Below the pieces are notes generated by a model. That model did no database searches, was not told the DNA's origin, and saw nothing but the letters and a program-made list of their open reading frames with translations. DNA of 24,999 nt from Sulfurimonas sp. (GTDB lineage: Bacteria; Campylobacterota; Campylobacteria; Campylobacterales; Sulfurimonadaceae). The translations under genes and the position numbers were made by a program. Positions 15,959 to 22,055 of the stretch are shown piece after piece. The DNA is taken from contig JALTUB010000039.1 in assembly GCA_027047745.1 (NCBI GenBank), positions 1-24,999 on the forward strand, written 5' to 3'. The stretch's first letter is position 1. Every line of letters begins with the position of its first letter.

Positions 15959-17320
15959 TTAAAATAACTGGGTAGCCCAGTTCCAAAATTTACTAATATC
16001 ACTAGCTTCATCGCTTTTCTTTTCTTTATTCGCTTCTAAATTAATCATCTTTTCTTTAGGCTCTTCTAGTGAAATTGAAGGAGCAATCGGAATATCTAAA
16101 TCTTCTTTAAAATTAACTCTATTTTGAGAAGTAGGAGACTCATTAGTGTGTCTTACTCTCTTGTTTACATCTATTTCATAAGCTGTATATGGGACTTTTG
16201 AATACATAACAAGCCCAACAGCACTAGAAAATTCAGCACCTCTAAGGTTATCAAACAGTCCATTCATCTCAACAGGACGAGCTAAACGAACTGGCATAGA
16301 ACCAAAAGTCGCAACTGCTAAGTCTCTGATACCTTCCATTTTAGAAAAACCACCAGTTAAAATAACACCAGCACCAACTTGTTCTTTAAGACCACTCTTT
16401 TCGATAAACTGTGCAAGTATCATGAGAGTCTCTTCTACTCTTGCAAATATAACATTATGGACTACTTCAAGAGAAACTTCATGTGTTGTACTTTCATCAC
16501 CGATAATAGGAAGTTCTATCAAATCATTACTAGGAGTCAATAATGTTCCATAACTTAGTTTTACATTATCTGCTATGTTTAGTGGTGTATGAAGTGCCAT
16601 TGAAAGGTCACTTGTTACATGGTTTGAGCCTACTCCTAAGAAGTCATTATATCTAAGTGAGTTTCCAGAGTAGATAGCTATATTACAAGTGTTTCCACCC
16701 ATATCTATGATAACAGCTCCTAACTCTTTTTCATCTGCATTGAGAGTGGCAATTGATGAAGCGTAACTTGCAAGTACAACATTTTCAACTTCTACACCTG
16801 CACCATTTACAGCTTTTTTTAAGTTGTTAAGGTTTGATTTTTGAGTTGTGATGATGTGAGTCTCAACTTCTAAACGAGAAGCATTCATGCCAAGAGGATC
16901 TTCTATGAAGTCTTGGTCATCTACTTTGAAGTTATAAGGAAGAGCGTGAAGAACTTCATACTCATTTGGAATGTTTGCATTATATAAAGAGGTGTGCATT
17001 ACTCTTTCTATCTCTTTAAAACTAATCTCTTTAGATTGAATATTTACAATACCATTGGAATTTAAGCTTTTTGTATAAGCTCCAGATATGGAAACAATAG
17101 CAGTCTTTACATCACTACCAGATACTCTCTTAGCATCATCAACAGCAGTCTTGATACTTCTTGCTGCAAGTTCTATATTTGTAATGCTTCCTTTTCTAAG
17201 ACCTTGTGCTTTAGTCGTTCCAGCACCAATGATAGATACAGAGTTATCATCTTCTATTTGAGCGATAATTGCACATATTTTAGTAGAGCCAATGTCAATG
17301 GCTAAAATAGTTTTACTCAA
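15959..17320 (-). CDS. ftsA: Cell division protein FtsA
   Basis: Actin-like ATPase tethering FtsZ to the membrane. Phosphate-1 loop ILAIDIGSTKICAI is at the N-terminus, phosphate-2 VIIDMGGNTCNIAIYSG lies mid-protein, and adenosine motif GVILTGGFSKMEGI follows. The C-terminus SDISKFWNWATQLF is an amphipathic membrane-targeting helix after a charged linker. I chose the TTG at 17320 (MSKTILAIDIG, 453 residues) because AAAGGA lies seven bases before it. A TTG at 17338 in the same frame would add six residues but lacks such a site. The chosen start lies 1 nt beyond the ppiD-like stop, so translation is probably coupled. Confidence 0.95.
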   Translation of the reverse strand: MSKTILAIDIGSTKICAIIAQIEDDNSVSIIGAGTTKAQGLRKGSITNIELAARSIKTAVDDAKRVSGSDVKTAIVSISGAYTKSLNSNGIVNIQSKEISFKEIERVMHTSLYNANIPNEYEVLHALPYNFKVDDQDFIEDPLGMNASRLEVETHIITTQKSNLNNLKKAVNGAGVEVENVVLASYASSIATLNADEKELGAVIIDMGGNTCNIAIYSGNSLRYNDFLGVGSNHVTSDLSMALHTPLNIADNVKLSYGTLLTPSNDLIELPIIGDESTTHEVSLEVVHNVIFARVEETLMILAQFIEKSGLKEQVGAGVILTGGFSKMEGIRDLAVATFGSMPVRLARPVEMNGLFDNLRGAEFSSAVGLVMYSKVPYTAYEIDVNKRVRHTNESPTSQNRVNFKEDLDIPIAPSISLEEPKEKMINLEANKEKKSDEASDISKFWNWATQLF

Positions 17321-17321
17321 T

Positions 17322-18788
17322 TTATAGTCCTTTAACAAATATCTCAGTTTTATATCTACTTTGAAGTTCTTTTATGAGACCTCTGTTAAATATATCACTC
17401 TTTAATCTAGCAAGGTTTTTGCTTTGATTTATATTCTTTTTATCAAGCATTTTTTGTTCCAAAATGTTGTATAAAACAATCTTTCCACTTCCTAATGTTA
17501 TATAAGCATTCTTTTTTTGAGAAACAAACAGTTTTGCAAGAAAGTCTTGAGCTTCTGTTTGTGATAGACCCTTGATTTTATCTATACTTTCTGCTGTAAT
17601 AAAGTCTGTTGTTTTACCACTAAATGATGAAAAAGTTTTATTTGCTAAGTCTAGAAGTTTTGACTTACTCTTTTCATTTATATAAAGAGCTAAAACTTCT
17701 GCTTTTGCTTGTGCATAAGTTTTAGCCTTTGCAGGGTTTTTCTTGCCTAGTTTTATGATGATGTACTCATTATTTACAAAAATAGGTTTTAAGTAAGGTA
17801 GTGTACTTGATAATCTGGAAATCTTATCAAAAGTATCTTTACTGTATGGGTTGTTGGATTTAGATATAGACAACTTATTGATTTTTATATCTTTGTTAAG
17901 TTTGCTCTTTTTGTAAGCTATATAAGTTCTTAAAGCCGCTTTTTTTGTTGCTTCATGATTTAACTCTGAGATAACTTTATCTTTAACTTTTGCAAGAGGC
18001 ATAATCTTTCCATTGCTACCTTTAAAGTGCATTTTATTATCGTTATAGTAGTTAGTTAGTTCATTTTGTGTGTATTTTAAACTTATATTTTTTTGTTTGA
18101 TAAACTCAATGTCATAAGTAACATCAGTCATGAAATTTGTCATTTTTGTTGACCAAAAATCTTTTACAAGTTTGTCTGAAGTGTCTATCTTTACATCATT
18201 TTGTGTTAAAATTTTATAGCTAATTTTATCTGATATACTCATTAGAGTATTTAAAATATTTAACTCACTTTCTGAAACTTTTACAGGAAGTAGTTTTAGC
18301 GTTTTCTTGATTAGTAAATTTTTTCTAATCTCTTCTTCATACTCTTTTGTTGTTATGTTATTTCTAGAAAGCACTTGTTTATAAACTTCTGTGTTAAAAA
18401 CACCTTTGTTGAAAAAATATTTTTCTGTTTTTAATTCAGCAAGAATTTCATCATCACTAACTTCTAAGTCATAAGAAGCTGCTAGATTTAAGATAAGAGC
18501 TTGTTGTGTTAGTTGATTTAAAGCTTGTTTTTGAAGACCAAACTGCTTTGCTTTTTCTTCATCAAAGTTACCCTGAAATATTTTGTTGTATTGAGAGTAA
18601 AGATTTGAGTAAGTTTTTTGTAGTTCACCTTGCGATATTTCTATGTTGCCAACTTTAGCAACTGCTCCAGCCTTATCACCATAGCTATACTGTCCCCATC
18701 CTACGAAACCAGCACCGATAAAAGCGATAGTTGAAATCCAAATCGTAATAATGAGATATTTTTTATGTCTTTGCATCCATGTAATCAT
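17322..18788 (-). CDS. PpiD/SurA-like membrane-anchored periplasmic chaperone
   Basis: A 488-residue protein with a short cytoplasmic N-terminus, one transmembrane anchor (about 10-30, YLIITIWISTIAFIGAGFVG) and a large periplasmic part. VAKVGNIEISQGELQKTY begins a SurA/PpiD N-terminal chaperone domain, which continues to about residue 165 with LNQLTQQALILNLA. I do not see the usual parvulin signature (HILV-type strand) in the middle region, and the protein is shorter than E. coli PpiD (623), so it may be a chaperone without isomerase activity. Its place upstream of ftsA-ftsZ matches Campylobacter. It diverges from bioA; the start may be the ATG at 18788 or the one at 18776. Confidence 0.85.
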   Translation of the reverse strand: MITWMQRHKKYLIITIWISTIAFIGAGFVGWGQYSYGDKAGAVAKVGNIEISQGELQKTYSNLYSQYNKIFQGNFDEEKAKQFGLQKQALNQLTQQALILNLAASYDLEVSDDEILAELKTEKYFFNKGVFNTEVYKQVLSRNNITTKEYEEEIRKNLLIKKTLKLLPVKVSESELNILNTLMSISDKISYKILTQNDVKIDTSDKLVKDFWSTKMTNFMTDVTYDIEFIKQKNISLKYTQNELTNYYNDNKMHFKGSNGKIMPLAKVKDKVISELNHEATKKAALRTYIAYKKSKLNKDIKINKLSISKSNNPYSKDTFDKISRLSSTLPYLKPIFVNNEYIIIKLGKKNPAKAKTYAQAKAEVLALYINEKSKSKLLDLANKTFSSFSGKTTDFITAESIDKIKGLSQTEAQDFLAKLFVSQKKNAYITLGSGKIVLYNILEQKMLDKKNINQSKNLARLKSDIFNRGLIKELQSRYKTEIFVKGL

Positions 18789-18845
18789 CTATAAAAACCC
18801 TATTGTCTGTTATTTTTCATATTTTAGGTAAATTCATATTAAACC

Positions 18846-18874
18846 TTGATAAAGTAATGATACAAAGGTATAAT
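18846..18874 (+). promoter_or_regulatory. bioA promoter, placed for a leaderless or very short leader mRNA
   Basis: TTGATA at 18846-18851 and TATAAT at 18869-18874 are separated by exactly 17 bp, close to the sigma-70 consensus. The -10 box ends six bases before the ATG at 18881, so transcription would start at or within a few bases of the start codon. The only ribosome-binding-like sequence (AAAGG at 18864-18868) lies inside the promoter and would not be transcribed. Confidence 0.65.
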
Positions 18875-18880
18875 TTCTTT

Positions 18881-20218
18881 ATGAATGATAACATAACTAA
18901 CACAGAACTTAAAAATCGCGACTTAGATGTCATCTGGCACCCATGTACACAAATGAAAGATCATGAGACTTTGCCAATGATTCCAATCAAAAAAGCACAT
19001 GGTGTTTATCTTGAGGATTTTGAAGGAAATTTATATATAGATGCCATAAGTAGTTGGTGGGTAAATATGTTTGGACACACTAACAAATACATAAATGAAA
19101 AGATAAAAGAACAGCTAGATACCCTAGAGCATGTTATATTGGCTGGATTTACTCACAAACAAGTTGTTTTGTTATCTGAGCGTTTAGTAAAACTAACACC
19201 AGAAGGTTTAGATAAATGCTTTTACTCAGATAATGGCTCTTCAGCTGTAGAAGTTGCACTAAAGATGAGTTATCATGCACACTTAAATGACGGTAACAAA
19301 GAAAAAACAATCTTTGTATCACTAACAAACTCTTATCATGGTGAAACTATAGGTGCTTTGAGTGTTGGCGATGTTGAACTTTACAAAGATACTTATGAGC
19401 CTTTATTGTTAGAAACCATACAAACATCTGTACCAAAAGATATGAGTATGGACGCGGCTATAAAGGCAGCTAAAGAGTTTGAAGATTTATGTGTCAAAGA
19501 AGCTGATAAGATAAGTGCCATAATAGTTGAACCACTTATCCAAGGTGCAGGAAGTATGCATATGTATCATCCTGAGTTTTTAGTTCAAATACGCGAAATA
19601 AGCAAAAGATACAATATACATCTTATTGCAGATGAAGTGATGGTTGGTTTTGGTAGGACAGGAGAGTTGTTTGCATGTTCAAAAGCGAAGATAACACCTG
19701 ACTTTTTAGTTCTTTCTAAAGGCTTAACAGGAGGGTATTTACCTCTTTCTGTCGTTTTGACATCGAATGACATCTATGCAAAATTTTATTGTGATTATGC
19801 TGAACACAAAGCATTTTTACACTCTCACTCTTATACTGGAAATGCACTTGCATGTAGTGCCGCAAACGCAACACTTGACATATTTGAAAATGATAACATT
19901 ATCGAGAAAAATAGGGTGTTAGCAGAGTATATGGGAAAAAAGTTAGAAAAGTTTCTAACACTTAATAATGTAGAATCTATCCGTCAAACAGGAATGGTTT
20001 GTGCGATTGATTTGAAAAACTATGACGCAAAATTACGAATGGGTTTAAAAGTTTATCAGTATGGACTAAAGCACGGAGTTCTACTAAGACCACTAGGCAA
20101 TGTCATATACTTCATGCCTCCATATATCATAACAAACGCAGAGATAGATAAGATGATGGATACAGCTTTTGAGGCTATAAAGGAGTTGCCTATCCTTGTA
20201 TCCTTACAAACTCTATAA
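18881..20218 (+). CDS. bioA: Adenosylmethionine-8-amino-7-oxononanoate aminotransferase
   Basis: PLP enzyme of biotin synthesis, using S-adenosylmethionine to aminate KAPA to DAPA. The N-terminal DVIWHPCTQMKDHE is diagnostic of BioA. SSWWVNMFGH, YSDNGSSAVEVALKM and NSYHGETIGALSVG follow. The PLP lysine is K280 in LSKGLTGGYLPLSVVL, and HSYTGNALACSAA is the later family block. The 445-residue length is normal. Longer in-frame starts exist (18803 and 18857), but homology begins near the ATG at 18881 and a strong promoter overlaps the upstream region. No other biotin gene is in the window. The gene diverges from the ppiD-ftsA-ftsZ cluster. Confidence 0.95.
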   Translation: MNDNITNTELKNRDLDVIWHPCTQMKDHETLPMIPIKKAHGVYLEDFEGNLYIDAISSWWVNMFGHTNKYINEKIKEQLDTLEHVILAGFTHKQVVLLSERLVKLTPEGLDKCFYSDNGSSAVEVALKMSYHAHLNDGNKEKTIFVSLTNSYHGETIGALSVGDVELYKDTYEPLLLETIQTSVPKDMSMDAAIKAAKEFEDLCVKEADKISAIIVEPLIQGAGSMHMYHPEFLVQIREISKRYNIHLIADEVMVGFGRTGELFACSKAKITPDFLVLSKGLTGGYLPLSVVLTSNDIYAKFYCDYAEHKAFLHSHSYTGNALACSAANATLDIFENDNIIEKNRVLAEYMGKKLEKFLTLNNVESIRQTGMVCAIDLKNYDAKLRMGLKVYQYGLKHGVLLRPLGNVIYFMPPYIITNAEIDKMMDTAFEAIKELPILVSLQTL

Positions 20219-20252
20219 AATTGGAAATAGTTCTTTTTTGATCTTCTCCTAT

Positions 20253-20393
20253 CTAATGGTCACTAAATTCTAAAGGGTTGATTTTACGGTACTCACCAGT
20301 TTCTTTAATATTTTCCCAATTTTGTAATAATTCATTTTGATGGTTTTCAGCCCATTCAACAACAAGCCCAAGAACCTTTAAAGGCACTTTGCC
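20253..20393 (-). pseudogene. DUF4160 family remnant (C-terminal part only)
   Basis: Read on the minus strand, this encodes GKVPLKVLGLVVEWAENH followed by QNELLQNWENIKETGEYRK and INPLEF. This matches the C-terminal half of DUF4160 proteins as I remember them (leucine/valine-rich helix with EWA..H..EL..NW, ending KI.PL). An in-frame stop at 20394-20396 precedes it and no start codon with a ribosome site is present. The N-terminal half, normally with HxxPHFH, is not found upstream in any frame. DUF4160 genes often neighbour toxin-antitoxin and other accessory genes, which suits the adjacent mazEF. Called by motif memory, so moderate confidence. Confidence 0.55.
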
Positions 20394-20503
20394 TTATAAA
20401 CGACTTTATAGTTTGCTATTTTAAGTATCTTAATGCGACACTTAAAAGCTTGAATTATTTCCGTGGTAGCCTTGTTTTTTATCCTCTGATTTGTTATACA
20501 TAA
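20394..20503. other. Unassigned stretch between the DUF4160 remnant and mazF
   Basis: One minus-strand frame stays open for about 38 codons here (TNQRIKNKATTEIIQAF, then KCRIKILKIANYKVVYKAK), starting just past the mazF stop, but it has no start codon and no family I can name. Another frame encodes a 19-codon MYNKSEDKKQG peptide. I see no terminator hairpin with a T-run for either bioA or mazF. It may be decayed coding sequence. Confidence 0.3.
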
Positions 20504-20836
20504 TTATTGTATGATACTATCAATTATACCTAATATTTGGTTTATTGTTTTTTGATTTGCTTTTTCAATAAACTTGATATTTCTTGAATTATAATCTATT
20601 GACTTCATTTGTTCTCCCATAATAAAACCAGTAATATTTTTACTTTCTATTTCAATATGAAATGGAAAATCTCTTTTTGTATTTGTTATTGGACAAGCAA
20701 AGCATAGTCCAAGATGCTTATTAAATGTTTTATTACTAATAATTATTGCAGGTCTTCTACCTTTTTGTTCATGACCACTTTGTGGGTCAAAACTTAAAGC
20801 TACAATATCACCTTGTTCAGGGATATATTTTACCAT
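20504..20836 (-). CDS. mazF: MazF-type endoribonuclease toxin
   Basis: A 110-residue PemK/MazF-family toxin, a sequence-specific mRNA interferase. The N-terminal YIPEQGDIVALSFDPQSG is followed by HEQKGRRPAIIIS, which carries the equivalents of the E. coli MazF active-site glutamate (E23) and arginine (R28). PITNTKRDFPFHIEI and ITGFIMGEQMKSIDY are the next conserved strands. The family alignment is full length with no truncation. The ATG at 20836 lies inside the 3' end of mazE (7-bp overlap), the classic coupled antitoxin-toxin order. The RNA sequence it recognises cannot be read from the protein. Confidence 0.9.
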   Translation of the reverse strand: MVKYIPEQGDIVALSFDPQSGHEQKGRRPAIIISNKTFNKHLGLCFACPITNTKRDFPFHIEIESKNITGFIMGEQMKSIDYNSRNIKFIEKANQKTINQILGIIDSIIQ

Positions 20837-21075
20837 TCTTCTAATCCACTTTTATTATCAAATTCTTCATAAATTTTATAATTTTTTGGTAATTTATTAA
20901 TTAAATCATTAATATTATATTTTTCTCTTGATTGCTTAATAGGTTCTAATACAATTTTTTGATTTTCAATTAAAACTTTCATTTTATCACCAATTGATAA
21001 ATGTAATTCTTTCATTATATCTTTTGGAAATCTTAAACCTTGAGAATTACCCCAACTTGAAATAGTAGCTGTCAT
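20830..21075 (-). CDS. mazE: MazE-type antitoxin (AbrB/SpoVT fold)
   Basis: An 81-residue antitoxin. The N-terminal half, TATISSWGNSQGLRFPKDIMKEL, is a swapped-hairpin AbrB-like DNA-binding domain, and KVLIENQKIVLEPIK completes the fold. The acidic C-terminal tail (YEEFDNKSGLEEW) is the part that in MazE proteins wraps and blocks MazF. I chose the ATG at 21075 because AAAAAAGG lies about eight bases upstream; the longer frame from 21114 starts inside the promoter. It overlaps mazF by 7 bp. MazE probably represses its own promoter, as in E. coli. Confidence 0.88.
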   Translation of the reverse strand: MTATISSWGNSQGLRFPKDIMKELHLSIGDKMKVLIENQKIVLEPIKQSREKYNINDLINKLPKNYKIYEEFDNKSGLEEW

Positions 21076-21094
21076 AATATAACCTTTTTTATTT

Positions 21095-21112
21095 GTATAT
21101 CCGAAGTATATC
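21095..21112. repeat. Paired 7-bp direct repeat over the mazEF -10 region, possible operator
   Basis: GTATATC occurs at 21095-21101 and again at 21106-21112 on the plus strand, 11 bp apart, about one helical turn. The second copy covers the mazEF -10 box. Direct repeats on one face of the helix at this position suit autoregulation by a MazE-MazF complex, but binding is inferred only. Confidence 0.4.
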
Positions 21113-21133
21113 ATATATTTTATTTGCCGTCAA
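21105..21133 (-). promoter_or_regulatory. mazEF promoter
   Basis: On the minus strand, TTGACG (21128-21133) and TATACT (21105-21110) are separated by 17 bp. Transcription would start near 21098, giving a leader of about 23 nt with a ribosome-binding site before the mazE ATG at 21075. The promoter ends 30 bp from the left end of the nested palindrome element at 21163. Confidence 0.65.
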
Positions 21134-21162
21134 TGTATAATCTTACATAACACTCATTATGA

Positions 21163-21433
21163 TATTGCCATCCTAGACCAAACTTAAGCATACCAGTAAA
21201 CCATAGAGGAGTAAGATGTGAAGTAGCTAGTGTGCAGGCTCTACTAGTAGAGTCAAGTGCTAGATGCTTTGCAGATTGCTCCTCTATGGTTTATCCAAAG
21301 GACGATGAGAAAAATGCACACTTGTCTGCGTTAGAAAATCTTGAAGCTACTAGTAGCTCCTGCGAATTTCTGCCTTGCAATTGCACTTTTTTCTCATCGC
21401 TGGTATGCTTAAGTTTGGTCTAGGATGGCAATA
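21163..21433. mobile_element. 271-bp three-armed nested palindrome with 34-bp perfect inverted ends (MITE-like or structured RNA)
   Basis: The ends 21163-21196 and 21400-21433 are perfect inverted repeats of 34 bp. Inside, with no gap at either outer end, are two more hairpins: arm A 21197-21293 (15-bp perfect base stem) and arm B 21303-21399 (12-bp base stem), both 97 nt, joined by a 9-nt linker 21294-21302. Each arm has a 14-bp perfect palindrome at its tip sharing CTACTAGTAG. The outer ends read TA-TTGCCATCC and GGATGGCAA-TA, compatible with a TA target duplication as in IS630/mariner-type elements, but longer flanking repeats are absent. No transposase is encoded. It could instead be a structured RNA gene. 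Family unknown. Confidence 0.75.
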
Positions 21434-21463
21434 CTTAAACGAAGGATTGAAAATAAAGTTATA

Positions 21464-22054
21464 TCAGTCTAAAATAAAGTCTATTTTATCATTTTCAAGT
21501 AGTAAAAGTCTGCAACTTTTTTCTAAAATGGCTAGTTTTTTTGCCATTTCATGAATGTCTCTGTTAAAGGCATATACTCCATAGCCTCTTATAACTACTA
21601 TGTTTGTTTTGTTAGTTTGGAAATATAGTGTGATTTCACTTTGTGCTCTGTCGTACCAGTCCTCAAACTGCTTTGGGTCTATTATCTCTATTGAGCCTAT
21701 CTCTCTGTTACCAAAATAATCTTTTGGAGATATGATATTGTGGTCGAGTGAATATGCTGTAGTGAAAGGTGGCATAGTAAAGCATACAAACTTTGCTTCA
21801 CTTATTTGTGAGTAGATACTAAAATGAATCTTTGCGTCTATACTTGCTTGATTCCATCTATAATCTTTTTTAAAGTAGAGTTCTATTAGACTATCATCAT
21901 TTAAAACATCAAAGATTGCCTCTTTTTTGTTTATGATAAAACGATTTGATTCTGTTTTAGCAGATAAAGAACCATGATAAATCCCAAAAAAATCTTTTCT
22001 AAACATTGACAAAGCAAGTGTAGAGAGTTGTTTTTTGAGATTTTCTTTGTTCAT
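21464..22054 (-). CDS. Class II aldolase/adducin-like protein with lost metal ligands
   Basis: A 196-residue protein with the layout of class II aldolases. HGSLSAKTESNRFIINKK (27-44) corresponds to the GNiSvR...ilItPSG region, DAKIHFSIYSQ to the lHlaiY helix, VCFTMPPFTTAYSL to VvHtHPPyatAls, and VVIRGYGVYAFNRDI to the third-ligand HGv.v.G region. The three histidines that bind zinc in active members appear as F, M and Y, and the usual catalytic glutamate position reads SID. I therefore infer a non-enzymatic or altered role. It lies 1 nt after the dnaJ stop and is probably co-transcribed with it. The fold assignment is good; function is unknown. Confidence 0.72.
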   Translation of the reverse strand: MNKENLKKQLSTLALSMFRKDFFGIYHGSLSAKTESNRFIINKKEAIFDVLNDDSLIELYFKKDYRWNQASIDAKIHFSIYSQISEAKFVCFTMPPFTTAYSLDHNIISPKDYFGNREIGSIEIIDPKQFEDWYDRAQSEITLYFQTNKTNIVVIRGYGVYAFNRDIHEMAKKLAILEKSCRLLLLENDKIDFILD

Positions 22055-22055
22055 T

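Noticed and set aside
20219..20252. Intrinsic terminator for bioA near the TTCTTTTTTG stretch
   Set aside because: The T-run is not preceded by a stable GC-containing hairpin.
21232..21423. 63-codon plus-strand open frame inside the palindromic element
   Set aside because: It runs through both hairpin arms, is cysteine- and serine-rich without a ribosome-binding site, and its composition is explained by the inverted repeats.
21163..21433. Integron attC site
   Set aside because: The length and three-arm layout do not match a single imperfect attC hairpin, and I find no R'/R'' core pair (RYYYAAC/GTTRRRY) in the required places or any integrase.
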